A stretch of 64,000 bases of DNA from Nitrospirota bacterium (GCA_023481175.1 JAMCWM010000045.1:49860-113859); one strand, 5' to 3'; counted from the first letter of the stretch, positions 18,071 through 27,135 are shown. Numbers and translations: made by a program. Notes: generated from the sequence alone by a model not told the origin.

Positions 18071-19311
18071 AGGAAGCGGCCGGCTGCGGGGCGCCGTATC
18101 GGAAGGAGTGTCTTAACGGCCCGGACAATGATTTCCCTGGAAAAAGAGCGATAGTCCCTGTCCCCCGTCAGAATCGAGGCGTACAGCTCCAGAAGCTTGG
18201 GATATCTGCCCGTCAAGGAAAAAAAGAAGCCTGGAAACCGGTAAATCGTTTTGGCAAGCCGGGATCCCTGACGGAAATCGGGCCAAATTTCCTTGTTTAG
18301 CCAGTTGACATAATCATGAGTTGAGCGTTCAGGGAGGTCCGGGCCGGCCTCCGGTGAGATCCGGCTCCGGATGTAAGATTCCGCGGCCTTGGTCCCTGAA
18401 AGAACCGCATAATAAATTCCCTCTCCCAGGAAAGGATCGACGATTCCGCCCGCGTCTCCTACGAGAAAAAGTCCGGGAACCCGGCCATGGCGGGCCGAAC
18501 GAAAGTTCGGAAGGGGCCATGTGAAGACGCCTCCCCCATCAAGGTTTGCCTGGCTCGATTCCAGATATCTTGCAAACACGGATCGTGGATCGACGAGAGG
18601 CTTGAGGAATCCGGCCACTCCGAGTCCAGAAAGAGAATCCTTTTTTGGAAAGGACCAAGCATACCCTCCCGCGACAAGTCCGAGGTCGATGGCCACATAT
18701 CGCGTGTCGATAGGATCCCGGAGAGAGGCCCATCCCTCGGCGGAAGTCCAGGGTCGAAGAAGGGGATTGTCCCTCGTCTCCGTCATGGAGGAGGGATCAA
18801 GATCCCGGAGAACCTTGCTTGTCGCTCCGTCCGCCGCCATGACAGCCCTGGCCAGAACGGTCTTCTCCCCCATCTTCGCCTCGAAGCGATTCCCTTTGCG
18901 AGACAGCTGGATGCTCCGGACTCCGGTCATGATACGGGCACCGGACGCGCGGGCCCTGTCGAGGAGAGCAAGGTCGAACTGGTCGCGCCGGACCTGATAG
19001 GCGATCGGCCGTCCGAAATCCTGGCATTGCTCCCGGGTGCCCCGAAGGGTCAGCCGGATCCCCTGTGTCGTCTGGTAGGGAAGCTCATCCAGAAGTTTCG
19101 GGGGAAGATACGGCAATGTACGGGCGGAGACTCCCCCTCCACAGGGCTTTTCCCGAGGAAATTCAGCCCTGTCAACTCCCAGGGCAGAGACCCCGCCATC
19201 GACCAAGGTCCGGAGCGCCGTGCTTCCAGCAGGGCCCAGTCCCACGACCAGAACCTCTACCTCAAGTGGCCGGGAGTCCTTCTGGTCCGAGGGATTGGTT
19301 GTTTGGGTCAT
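18067..19311 (-). CDS. Geranylgeranyl-reductase-family FAD-dependent oxidoreductase
   Basis: A 414-residue flavoprotein of the GGR/FixC-like superfamily that reduces isoprenoid double bonds or acts as a related hydroxylase/dehydrogenase. It has VEVLVVGLGPAGSTALR (FAD Rossmann motif) at 18-34, the PCGGGVSARTLPYLP box near 56-70 that marks GGR members, and the second FAD motif GLFLVGDAGGIVDPFLGEGIYYA. It lies 13 bp downstream of ccdA and overlaps the M50 gene by 4 nt. Possible substrates are polyprenyl groups of quinones or lipid carriers. No photosynthesis genes are nearby, so a chlorophyll role is unlikely. Confidence 0.82.
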   Translation of the reverse strand: MTQTTNPSDQKDSRPLEVEVLVVGLGPAGSTALRTLVDGGVSALGVDRAEFPREKPCGGGVSARTLPYLPPKLLDELPYQTTQGIRLTLRGTREQCQDFGRPIAYQVRRDQFDLALLDRARASGARIMTGVRSIQLSRKGNRFEAKMGEKTVLARAVMAADGATSKVLRDLDPSSMTETRDNPLLRPWTSAEGWASLRDPIDTRYVAIDLGLVAGGYAWSFPKKDSLSGLGVAGFLKPLVDPRSVFARYLESSQANLDGGGVFTWPLPNFRSARHGRVPGLFLVGDAGGIVDPFLGEGIYYAVLSGTKAAESYIRSRISPEAGPDLPERSTHDYVNWLNKEIWPDFRQGSRLAKTIYRFPGFFFSLTGRYPKLLELYASILTGDRDYRSFSREIIVRAVKTLLPIRRPAAGRFL

Positions 19312-19324
19312 CGAAGATCCTGAG

Positions 19325-20074
19325 TCAGAGGTTGGGGGTCCAGCCGATATGATGCTGGGTGAGAAAGGCAGAAATAATGGTGAAGGCGTTCGTAAAGATC
19401 AGAGCCCCCATGACGACCAGGAACCCTCCTGAAAACCGGGTGATCCAGGGCATCCATTGCCGGAGGGAGCGCATACTCCCCAGGAAAAGGTTGAAAAGGA
19501 CAGAGGCAAGAATGAAGGGAATGGCCAATCCCAGGGAATAGAAAGAGAGAAGGACGACCCCTTTCATCACCGTCCCCTGGGTCCCCGCATAAAAGAGGAT
19601 CGCTCCGAGAATCGGCCCGACACAGGGGGTCCATCCCGCGGCGAACCCAAATCCGACCAAAAACGATCCGGAGAGAGTGGCCTTCTTCCCTCGAAAGGGA
19701 AGATGAAGCTCCTTGTTCAGAAAGGGAATTCTGAGCCAGCCGGCGATGAACAGGCCAAAGAGGATGATCAGGATCGCCCCGAGTTTGCGAATGACGTCCT
19801 GATAGGTCAGCAGCAGTTCTCCCAGGAAAGAGGCCGAAGCCCCAAACCCGATGAAGAGCGTCGAAAAGCCAAGGCTGAAAATCAGCGCATGAAAAAGGGA
19901 TTCACGGACGATCACCTGTCGAGACAATGTTTGAGAGCGTCCCGTCAGCTCTTCGAAGGAAAGCCCCGTAATATAGGAGACGTAGGATGGAACGATTGGA
20001 AGAACGCATGGAGAGACAAAGGAGACAAGGCCTGCCAGGAATGCCAGAGTCCAGGAAATCGGCTGATGCGACAT
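19325..20074 (-). CDS. ccdA: Cytochrome c biogenesis thiol transporter CcdA
   Basis: Inner-membrane protein that carries reducing equivalents from cytoplasmic thioredoxin to periplasmic thioredoxin-like proteins. The 249-residue, six-span protein has the two active cysteines in SFVSPCVLPIVPSYV (near 22) and GFAAGWTPCVGPILGA (near 142), the normal CcdA arrangement without DsbD's periplasmic domains. Its ATG shares one base with the stop of the upstream thioredoxin-like gene (TGATG). Its partners are the two TlpA/ResA proteins encoded immediately upstream. Confidence 0.94.
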   Translation of the reverse strand: MSHQPISWTLAFLAGLVSFVSPCVLPIVPSYVSYITGLSFEELTGRSQTLSRQVIVRESLFHALIFSLGFSTLFIGFGASASFLGELLLTYQDVIRKLGAILIILFGLFIAGWLRIPFLNKELHLPFRGKKATLSGSFLVGFGFAAGWTPCVGPILGAILFYAGTQGTVMKGVVLLSFYSLGLAIPFILASVLFNLFLGSMRSLRQWMPWITRFSGGFLVVMGALIFTNAFTIISAFLTQHHIGWTPNL

Positions 20075-20661
20075 CAGAAACCCGCCTTTGATGAAATAAA
20101 ACTCCTCAGGTAGCGTCGAACGCGCGGGTCATTCCAGTCGACCGCTCCGGTGACGCGGCTCACGATGCGCCCTCCGGAGTCGACGACAAAGGTCGTCGGA
20201 AGGCCGCGCACACCCATCGCCCGGGAAAAGGCCATCGAGGGATCCAAAAGGATTGAGAAGGGGAAATGCCCCTTCCCGAGAAACTTTTTCAAGGATTCCG
20301 GTCCGACCGGCCCTTCCAAAACTCCCTGAATCCGGATCAATCCCCCCGAAGACCGGGCCAGTCTCGAAAGGGACGGGATTTCCCGCAGGCAGGGGGCGCA
20401 CCATGGAGCCAGGAAGTTCAAAATCAGGAGCGGCTGGCCCGATAGATTCGCTGTGTTGAACCGTTGCCCCCTGAGATCTCTGAGGACAATCGAGGGAAGG
20501 GCCGGAGGTCGGGAGAAACCACTGTCCAACCCGGCTGCGGATGCCGATGGCATTCCGACGCCCGATTCCCAGATAAAAAAAAGAACGCCCAAGATAACGA
20601 GAACCAGCGCATACTGGGAGGGGCCCGAAACCAGTCTCCCCGTCACGGCGAACCTTCTCAT
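20074..20661 (-). CDS. TlpA/ResA-like periplasmic thioredoxin (second copy)
   Basis: A 195-residue membrane-tethered thioredoxin-fold protein. It has an N-terminal hydrophobic anchor (about 15-35), the redox motif APWCAPC, and the cis-Pro region MGVRGLPTTFVV. The start at 20661 (MRRFAVTGR) is chosen 10 bp after the resA stop; the frame is open further upstream inside resA. It is less like ResA than its neighbour (LDLRGQRF-type sequence around LSGQPLLILNFLAPWC). Two adjacent TlpA-like proteins feeding from one CcdA may serve different targets, for example apocytochrome c versus a copper-site or oxidase assembly protein. Confidence 0.87.
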   Translation of the reverse strand: MRRFAVTGRLVSGPSQYALVLVILGVLFFIWESGVGMPSASAAGLDSGFSRPPALPSIVLRDLRGQRFNTANLSGQPLLILNFLAPWCAPCLREIPSLSRLARSSGGLIRIQGVLEGPVGPESLKKFLGKGHFPFSILLDPSMAFSRAMGVRGLPTTFVVDSGGRIVSRVTGAVDWNDPRVRRYLRSFISSKAGF

Positions 20662-20671
20662 TGGAACCCTG

Positions 20672-21271
20672 TCAATAGCCTGATGCGGCATCCTTCTTGG
20701 CGGCAAGATAGGCTGCCGGAGTGCTGGGTCCATGATCGAGAAGACTGTGTACGGTCACCAGACTGTCCTTCATTCTCCAGTCGCGCGGACCGATCACATG
20801 CTCCGCCACGACCCCTTTCTGATCGATGATGAATGTTTCGGGAACCCCCGTGATCTTGTAGAGATGATCCAGCTTCCCCAGAGGGTCCACCGGAACAGGA
20901 AAGTCGATTCCGTACTTGGTGAGGAACGGCCTGATCTTGCCCTGATAGAATACGTTGTTCTCATTGACCGCGATCAACTCGAACCGCTCCCCCGCCAGAT
21001 TCTTGAATCCATGATACATTTCTTCCATGGAGGGCATTTCCTGACGGCACGGTTTGCACCAGGTCGCCCAAAAGTTGAGCATCACGACCTTCCCCCTGAG
21101 ATCCGACAGATGAACGGTTTTTCCATCGACGGTGGAGAGGGTGAAGTCGGGAGCGACCATCCCAACTGAAACCGGAGTGATGTTCGCCGTCTTGACGACA
21201 TAGCCGATAACGAGCACGACGACAGCGGCTGCCACAATGTAAGGCCACTTTTCCTTCATTCCGCCCTTCAT
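20672..21271 (-). CDS. resA: ResA/TlpA-like thiol-disulfide oxidoreductase
   Basis: Keeps the CXXCH cysteines of apocytochrome c reduced for haem attachment in System II. The 199-residue protein has one N-terminal transmembrane anchor (about 9-27), the segment VGMVAPDFTLSTVDGKTVHLSDLRGK, the active site WATWCKPCRQEMP, and cis-Pro GVPETFII. It sits 18 bp downstream of ccsA in the resB-ccsA-resA order. Four or five extra residues precede the usual start; ATG at 21259 (MKEKWPYI) is an alternative. Confidence 0.9.
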   Translation of the reverse strand: MKGGMKEKWPYIVAAAVVVLVIGYVVKTANITPVSVGMVAPDFTLSTVDGKTVHLSDLRGKVVMLNFWATWCKPCRQEMPSMEEMYHGFKNLAGERFELIAVNENNVFYQGKIRPFLTKYGIDFPVPVDPLGKLDHLYKITGVPETFIIDQKGVVAEHVIGPRDWRMKDSLVTVHSLLDHGPSTPAAYLAAKKDAASGY

Positions 21272-21289
21272 TTTGTTCCTCCCGCCTCC

Positions 21290-22141
21290 TTAAGCCGCGT
21301 AGGCATGGAGACCCGGGATGATAAAGCTGACGCCCCAATACAAAAAGATGACCGCGACAAATCCGAGTATCGAAAAGTAGGCACTCGGAGCACCCCGAAG
21401 CCCTCGAGTCATGCGGGCGTGCAGGTAGGCTGCATAAACGAACCAGGTGATCAGGGACCACGTCTCCTTGGGATCCCAGGACCAGTAGCCTCCCCAGGCC
21501 TCATAGGCCCACATTGCCCCAAAGATGACACCGAGCGTCAGAAGGGGGAAGCCGACGAGAACGGATTTGTAGGTCAGGTCGTCCAGGTCCTCCGCAGAAG
21601 GAAATTCTTGAAGGATCCAGCCCACAGACCCTTTTTTTTCGGCGCGACGCTTGGCGAGATAGATTCCCGCAAGCGCAGCCGAAATTCCAAAGGCGGCATA
21701 GGAAAGAAACATCGTGAAAACATGAATTTTGAGCCAGTAGGAATTGAGGGCGGGATTAAGGGGCTCGACCATCTGATAACGGTAAGGGAGCATGCGTGCA
21801 GCTCCCACCGCAAACATGACGAGTGTCAGGACAAAAGCTCCCGCAACGCGAACCTTGTATTTGAACTCCATGACCATGTAGCCGAGAACAGAAGCCCATG
21901 AGAACAGGAACAGGGTTTCGTAGAGATTGGACCAGGGAGCGTGGTGGTCCGCAACTCCGCGTCCCACAAGGGCGGCCGTGTTGACGATCCAGCCCGAGAA
22001 CGTCACGGTGGACGCAATCTTACCCACCTCTTTCCGGTGGGAGATCAGGAAAAGGAAGTAAGCGACGGTTCCGGCAAGATAAAGGACGATCACGGTGTTG
22101 TAGAGTATGAAGGACGATCCGACAGAATTAATAAGGGACAT
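21290..22141 (-). CDS. ccsA: Cytochrome c biogenesis haem protein CcsA/ResC
   Basis: Polytopic haem-handling subunit of the System II cytochrome c synthetase. The 283-residue protein has about eight membrane spans, the signature tryptophan-rich WGGYWSWDPKETWSLITW, and conserved histidines flanking it, including HHAPWSNLYE and IHVFTMFLSYA. ATG 22141 is preferred over the adjacent GTG 22144 because AAGGAG sits 7 nt upstream. It pairs with ResB encoded 102 bp upstream on the same strand. No frameshift or truncation. Confidence 0.94.
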   Translation of the reverse strand: MSLINSVGSSFILYNTVIVLYLAGTVAYFLFLISHRKEVGKIASTVTFSGWIVNTAALVGRGVADHHAPWSNLYETLFLFSWASVLGYMVMEFKYKVRVAGAFVLTLVMFAVGAARMLPYRYQMVEPLNPALNSYWLKIHVFTMFLSYAAFGISAALAGIYLAKRRAEKKGSVGWILQEFPSAEDLDDLTYKSVLVGFPLLTLGVIFGAMWAYEAWGGYWSWDPKETWSLITWFVYAAYLHARMTRGLRGAPSAYFSILGFVAVIFLYWGVSFIIPGLHAYAA

Positions 22142-22243
22142 CACCAGTCTCCTTGCTCAGTTTTCGACATATAAGATCTCCGGAGTTCCCACTCCAGGGA
22201 GAGTCTCTTTCGTTGACGCATCCTGCATGACTTTCCCCTCCGC

Positions 22244-23797
22244 CTATCCATTTGAAAGGGAGGGTCTCTGGGTCATTGCCCCGGACACTGGTTCCGGAGC
22301 CGGACGATCGGGGGGCGACAACGCCGTCTTCAGATCTGCGACAATCGCTTCGAACTCTCGCTCAAACCCGATCTTGTCCTTGTGTCCGAATCCGCCGACA
22401 GCGATGGAAAGAGCGTCGCCGTGCGGACGAACCCGAAGCCAGATCTTCCGATGGAAGATGAAGGAGGACAGGAAAAGACCTCCGACAAGCAGGAAAGATC
22501 CGGTCCAGACGATAGGAACGCCTGGATCTTTGGCTAGTTCAAGTCCTGTATAGAAAGGGGCATGATATCCTCCGAAGATGAAAAATTCCGGAACGCTCTT
22601 GAGAACCTGAACTTGGGGAAACTTATAGAACAACCAAGGACTTCCGAGAAGTTTTCCGTCCTGGTACACCTCGATTTGGACGGCAGGGTTCTTGGGCTTT
22701 TCAGACTGGGTGAAGACAGAACCGGTCTTGGGATCAAAGGCAAAATCCGACACGTATCGGACAGCCTTCAGGGTGTAAGGGGTTCTGGGAATCGGCGTTG
22801 CCTTGTCCCAGGCCAGGGAGAATCGTCCGATAAACTGCTTTTTCTCCTTGTCGACGACCAGAACGTCGGCCGACTCCAGGCGGTCCGGTGCCTCGCCGAA
22901 GCTCGCCTGGTAAAATCGAAGTCCCTGGAATGACAGCGGATGGTTGACCTGAATGATCTTGTGCTTCAGGATCTTGCCATCCTTCAGGATGTCCACATCG
23001 CTAAAATAGGACTTGACCATACCGTTCTTGTAATGGGTGATCCAGAACTTGTTGACCCGAAGATCCCATCCCCCCTGGGGAATGAAGGTGGTCGTATGCA
23101 CATAGAAGGTCCCGAACAAGCGAAAACCTGTCAGACTGCCCAGCAGTCCTCCCGCCAGAATGACGATGACCGACAGGTGGGCCACATGGGATCCGATACG
23201 CCCGAGGACCCCTTTGTGAGCATATATCGCGGTTTCCTTCCCGTCACCTGCGGTCTGGACCTGGTAATGCCGGGCCTTGAGGGTATCGGCCACCAAGGAG
23301 GGGACTTCTGAAGGAATAACCGGAGAGCGTGCGATTTCTATCTCCTGATATTCTTTCTGTTTTTTCAGAAATTCACGGCTGACGCTGACCCGTTCCCTGA
23401 AGAGGGACCGGATGGTCACCGGAAAACGCCGGTAGACGCACGTCAGGGCATTGACGCAAAGGAGCGCCAGAAGACTCGTGTAATACCAGCTATGGTAAAT
23501 GTTGTCGATCTTGAGGTTCAGGATCCAGGGCCCCCATTTGGGACCATAGGAGGTGAGATAGAAGGATGGATCCCTTCCCTGCTCGATGAATGTCCCGAAG
23601 ATCGTTAGAACAGCCAGCGTCAGGAAGAGGACGATGGCGAGGATCAGGGAAGATAGAAAACGAATGAGAATATGATCACGGGCTCCCTGACCAGGAGAGG
23701 GTGAGGAGGGTCTCGAGGAATGACTGGTGTCATCGACACCAGACGTCCCTTCGATCTCAAGAGCCTGCTGCTCTTCAGGACTGTATCGCTCTGTCAT
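22244..23797 (-). CDS. resB: Cytochrome c biogenesis protein ResB/Ccs1
   Basis: Partner of CcsA in haem delivery and attachment at the periplasmic side. The 517-residue protein has a Ser/Pro-rich cytoplasmic N terminus (about 45 residues), three N-proximal membrane spans (ILIRFLSSLILAIVLFLTLAVLTIFGT; WYYTSLLALLCVNALTCVYRRFP; VAHLSVIVILAGGLLGSLTGF), a large periplasmic domain, and a final span near residue 430. The FIEQG motif and the NxHHS-like IYHSWYY are family features. It is the first gene of the Ccs operon, with AAGGA ahead of ATG 23797. Confidence 0.93.
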   Translation of the reverse strand: MTERYSPEEQQALEIEGTSGVDDTSHSSRPSSPSPGQGARDHILIRFLSSLILAIVLFLTLAVLTIFGTFIEQGRDPSFYLTSYGPKWGPWILNLKIDNIYHSWYYTSLLALLCVNALTCVYRRFPVTIRSLFRERVSVSREFLKKQKEYQEIEIARSPVIPSEVPSLVADTLKARHYQVQTAGDGKETAIYAHKGVLGRIGSHVAHLSVIVILAGGLLGSLTGFRLFGTFYVHTTTFIPQGGWDLRVNKFWITHYKNGMVKSYFSDVDILKDGKILKHKIIQVNHPLSFQGLRFYQASFGEAPDRLESADVLVVDKEKKQFIGRFSLAWDKATPIPRTPYTLKAVRYVSDFAFDPKTGSVFTQSEKPKNPAVQIEVYQDGKLLGSPWLFYKFPQVQVLKSVPEFFIFGGYHAPFYTGLELAKDPGVPIVWTGSFLLVGGLFLSSFIFHRKIWLRVRPHGDALSIAVGGFGHKDKIGFEREFEAIVADLKTALSPPDRPAPEPVSGAMTQRPSLSNG

Positions 23798-23909
23798 TAA
23801 CTATCCTTGGAATGATCAAAAAGACAACACACCCCTTTGCCGCCGAAAGAGCCGGACCTTAGGGGGATTATCCTGCCAGTGTTCCTTCAAACTCTTTTTC
23901 TGTCCTTTC

Positions 23910-23938
23910 AGAATACTGATCCGACGCCCTTTCGTCAA
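23910..23938 (-). promoter_or_regulatory. Candidate promoter of the resB-ccsA-resA-tlpA-ccdA operon
   Basis: Minus-strand TTGACG (23933-23938) and TATTCT (23910-23915) are spaced by 17 bp in the 164-bp gap between mlaD and resB. The leader is about 105 nt. No terminator with a U-run was recognised after mlaD, so read-through from upstream is also possible. Confidence 0.55.
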
Positions 23939-23961
23939 ATTCTGAAGCGATTGAAGCTGGA

Positions 23962-25524
23962 TCAGGGAAGATGTCCCGCGATGAGATACTTGAGGGTTTC
24001 GTCGTTCAAAATGATCCCGCCACCGACCAGGGGAGAGGCCACGCTCGAGTTGAAGGCATTGTAATATCCCGCGTTGAGCCAGATATGGTTGAAGAGCGTG
24101 TAGGTCAGGTACAGACGGGAATAGGGGTTGGGGGTCAACGGATCGTAGGTGCCGATATTGTAAACCGTCAGGGTGAGGAAGAGATTTTTTAAAATCTGGT
24201 AGTCGGCCCCGAACCCGAAGCTGTTCTGGATCAAACCGGCCCTGACGTCGAAGTCTCCGAACTTCTCCCCGAACTCCACACTGAACTTGATACCCTGGGT
24301 TGTCCCGGTAATCTGAGTCGGACCTGCCACATAGTTTCCGTTGATCTGGGTGTAGGGGGTCGACTGGGTGTAGTAGGGATTCGTGGTGCTCACCACCTGG
24401 ATCCGGTAAAACTTGTCCGACCGGGGATAGAGATCGAGCGTGAAGAAGCCTTCGGCCGTGCCGGCTCTCGGCATATAGAAACCCCGCATCCAGACGTTCA
24501 GCTCCATGCGGTCCGCCTTGTTCGTGACCCCCGACAGCTTTTTGAGGGTTTTCGACAGGTTGTCATAGACGTCCGGATTGTTGACCAGCTTTCCGATCGT
24601 TCCCTGTCCCTCGTCGATCTTCTTCAGGATACTGTTCAGATGGGCCAGGGACTGGTCAGCATTGTCGTAGACGTCGTTCTTGTTGACCAGCGATCCGATT
24701 GTCCCCACCCCGTTGTCAATCTTGTTGGCGATGGAGTCGACCTTGTTGAGAATGTCCGGAGATTTTTTCTTGAGGCTCACCGTAAAATCCCGGAGATTGG
24801 TCGTAAGTTCGTCCAGATGTTTGAGGGTCCTTCGGAGCTGCTCCTTTCCCTGGGATGTCCCTATCGATCCTTTGAGGGAGTTGGAGACCGCCTGAATGTC
24901 ATCGGCGATCTTGTTGAGCTTTTTGACAAGCCTGTTGACGCTCACGGTGGTTCCCGGGGCGACCAGGGTCGCACCCGGCTTGAGTTCTCCAGAAGGGGAC
25001 GGATCGCGGGAACCTGGAGGAGAGGCAGACGGCGGGACAGCCGAAGGAGGCCCCCCCGAGGCGGGGGTATTTCCCTCATCGGCCCAAGCCTTGTCGGGCC
25101 CTGGAATTTCGCCAAAAATCCTGCGAAGGATTCCCGGAGGCTCCCGATCCCTTTCCGGGTCGAGACGAGGTCTGACCCCCGAAGGGCCGGGCTCGATCTC
25201 GACATACATCTTTCCCAAAAAGCCGTTGGAAAAGATGATCGCCCGGGCATCGGAGGGGATTACCACTTTCTTGCTGACCAGCATGCGGACACGAGCCAGG
25301 CCGGCAGGGCTCAGGGTAATGGCATCGACCTCTCCCACCTTTACGCCCGCCACCTCGACATCGGTCCCTTTTTCAAGGCCGTCCACGGAGGAAAATTCGG
25401 CATAAAAAGCAAATGAGTGGTCCGGCTTCAACTTGTGATGGCCAAGGCGCATGGAAAGAAAGGCGATCACCCCCAACGCGACCAGGACAAAGAAACCGAG
25501 CCGCGTTTCGGCGGACACTTTCAA
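23962..25524 (-). CDS. mlaD: MlaD/MCE-domain protein with a beta-rich C-terminal domain
   Basis: Substrate-binding component of an Mla-type lipid ABC transporter. It has an N-terminal membrane anchor (about 9-25), one MCE domain (about 30-115; VDGLEKGTDVEVAGVKVGEVDAI), a Pro/Ser-rich linker, and an alpha-helical region. That region holds two copies of a repeat around GxGTIGxLVNxxDVYDN (about 283-300 and 318-334). Unusually, a final 180-residue segment (341-520) with alternating aromatic strands resembles an outer-membrane barrel or porin-like fold. The TTG start at 25524 is chosen for a perfect AAGGAG 7 nt upstream; GTG 25518 is the alternative. Length is 520 residues against about 150-330 for simple MlaD. 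Confidence 0.85.
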   Translation of the reverse strand: MKVSAETRLGFFVLVALGVIAFLSMRLGHHKLKPDHSFAFYAEFSSVDGLEKGTDVEVAGVKVGEVDAITLSPAGLARVRMLVSKKVVIPSDARAIIFSNGFLGKMYVEIEPGPSGVRPRLDPERDREPPGILRRIFGEIPGPDKAWADEGNTPASGGPPSAVPPSASPPGSRDPSPSGELKPGATLVAPGTTVSVNRLVKKLNKIADDIQAVSNSLKGSIGTSQGKEQLRRTLKHLDELTTNLRDFTVSLKKKSPDILNKVDSIANKIDNGVGTIGSLVNKNDVYDNADQSLAHLNSILKKIDEGQGTIGKLVNNPDVYDNLSKTLKKLSGVTNKADRMELNVWMRGFYMPRAGTAEGFFTLDLYPRSDKFYRIQVVSTTNPYYTQSTPYTQINGNYVAGPTQITGTTQGIKFSVEFGEKFGDFDVRAGLIQNSFGFGADYQILKNLFLTLTVYNIGTYDPLTPNPYSRLYLTYTLFNHIWLNAGYYNAFNSSVASPLVGGGIILNDETLKYLIAGHLP

Positions 25525-25570
25525 GGACCGACTCCTTCGATTAGAGATCGTGACAATCCCAACACACGTC

Positions 25571-26362
25571 TTATGATCTTGTTGACGAATCGACTTCGGC
25601 AATAACCGGAATGGGACCGACGGTTTCACCCCGGACGAACTGTCCGAGAACAGGGTCCTTCGTCTCCCGAACTTCCTGGGATGTTCCGGAGAAATGAATT
25701 TTTCCCTGATAGAGGAACAGGATCCTGTCAGCAATCCTGAGAGCGCTGTTCATGTCATGGGTAATGACGAGGCTGGTCACATGAAGCTCCGCCTTCATTT
25801 TGATAATCAACTCGTCAATCGAGCTCGCCAGGATCGGGTCGAGGCCCGTGGTCGGCTCGTCATAAAGAAGAATTTCAGGTTCCAGGGCAATGGCTCTGGC
25901 AATGCCGACCCTTTTTTTCATTCCGCCGGAAATTTCGGAAGGGAATTTGTATTCCACCCGTGACAATCCGACCAGACGGATCTTATCGCGGGCAATTCGC
26001 TCGACCTCTTTTGCGGAGAGATCTCTTCGATGCATCGTCAGCCCAAAGGAGACATTTTCAAGGCAGGTCATCGAATCGAATAGCGCCGACTCCTGGAAGA
26101 CCATTCCCATCTTTTTACGGACATCGTCGAGGGGCTTTCCCGAGAGTCCGACGATCGATTCCCCGTCGATCCGGACATCCCCTGAATCGGGGGCCAACAG
26201 CCGCATGACATGTTTGAGCAGAACCGACTTTCCTTGGCCGGACCCTCCGATAATACAATAAGTCTGCCCTCGGGGAACCTCAAAGGAGATGTTCCGGAGA
26301 ACCTCCTGGGATCCGAATTTTTTGCTGAGGTTCGAAATGGCGATCGAAGCTGGGGGAGACAT
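25571..26362 (-). CDS. mlaF: Mla-type ABC transporter ATPase
   Basis: Energises phospholipid movement between the inner and outer membranes with MlaE and MlaD. The 263-residue protein has Walker A GGSGQGKS, Q-loop VFQESALFD, signature SGGMKKRVGIARA (the MlaF/Ttg2A variant), Walker B ILLYDEPTTGLDP and the H-loop VITHDM. The start at 26362 is set by the TGATG overlap with the mlaE stop. An ATG 12 nt further upstream is possible. It has a somewhat longer C-terminal tail than E. coli MlaF. Confidence 0.94.
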   Translation of the reverse strand: MSPPASIAISNLSKKFGSQEVLRNISFEVPRGQTYCIIGGSGQGKSVLLKHVMRLLAPDSGDVRIDGESIVGLSGKPLDDVRKKMGMVFQESALFDSMTCLENVSFGLTMHRRDLSAKEVERIARDKIRLVGLSRVEYKFPSEISGGMKKRVGIARAIALEPEILLYDEPTTGLDPILASSIDELIIKMKAELHVTSLVITHDMNSALRIADRILFLYQGKIHFSGTSQEVRETKDPVLGQFVRGETVGPIPVIAEVDSSTRS

Positions 26363-27135
26363 CAGAACAACCATGCCGTCAGAAAATAATCGATGACGAG
26401 GATGCTCATGGAGGCACTGACGACGGATCGGGTCACCGCCCGACCCACCCCTGCCGCCCCTCCGGAGGCAATAAATCCCGTCCGGCACGCCCACAAGGAA
26501 AGGATCCCACCGAAAAAGACGGCCTTGACGATCCCGGAAAGGAAGTCATGCAATTCGACATAATGTCGGATTTCCTGAAAATAGAGGTGGGGAGACAGGC
26601 CCAGCAACTTGACCGAAACGAAATATCCTCCCCCGATCCCGATAAGATCGGCCAGTGCCGTCAGAAGGGGAAGTGCCACAAGGGAAGCATAGAACCTCGG
26701 GGTCACGAGATAGTCGACAGGGTTTACGGCAAGACTTTCCAGAGCATCGATCTGCTCGGTGACGCGCATACTGCCAAGCTCTGCCGCCATCGCCGACCCT
26801 GAACGTCCTGTGACCATGAGGCTCGTGATAACCGGACCGAGTTCCCGGGTCATCGACAGCGTCACGACGGCACCGACAAGACTCTCGGCATTGAACTTCC
26901 TGAACCCTATCCACGCTTGAAGAGCCAGAACCATCCCTGTAAAAAAGGCTGTCACTCCGACTACGATCGTTGAATCAGCCCCGATTTTCAAAAGCTGCTC
27001 GAGAAAGTTCCTGAATAGAAAGGCCGGCCGGAACACTCCCAGGATCCCCCGAAGGCCTAGAATAAAGAGGGCTCCGGATCCCGCCAGGAGACCGGTGATT
27101 CCATCATTTAGCATCTTGAAGAGACCTTGCGGCAT
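26362..27135 (-). CDS. mlaE: Mla-type ABC transporter permease
   Basis: Integral membrane subunit of the lipid transporter. About five spans in 257 residues. The MlaE core is well preserved: GMVLALQAWIGFRKFNAESLVGAVVTLSMTRELGPVITSLMVTGRSGSAMAAELGSMRVTEQIDALE in discontinuous blocks, followed by NPVDYLVTPR. ATG 27135 is favoured because GGAGG lies 10 nt upstream; a TTG at 27144 is too close to it. The start lies inside the 3' end of alr (32-nt overlap). No MlaB, MlaC or MlaA gene is in the window, so the periplasmic shuttle may be replaced by the extended MlaD. Confidence 0.93.
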   Translation of the reverse strand: MPQGLFKMLNDGITGLLAGSGALFILGLRGILGVFRPAFLFRNFLEQLLKIGADSTIVVGVTAFFTGMVLALQAWIGFRKFNAESLVGAVVTLSMTRELGPVITSLMVTGRSGSAMAAELGSMRVTEQIDALESLAVNPVDYLVTPRFYASLVALPLLTALADLIGIGGGYFVSVKLLGLSPHLYFQEIRHYVELHDFLSGIVKAVFFGGILSLWACRTGFIASGGAAGVGRAVTRSVVSASMSILVIDYFLTAWLF

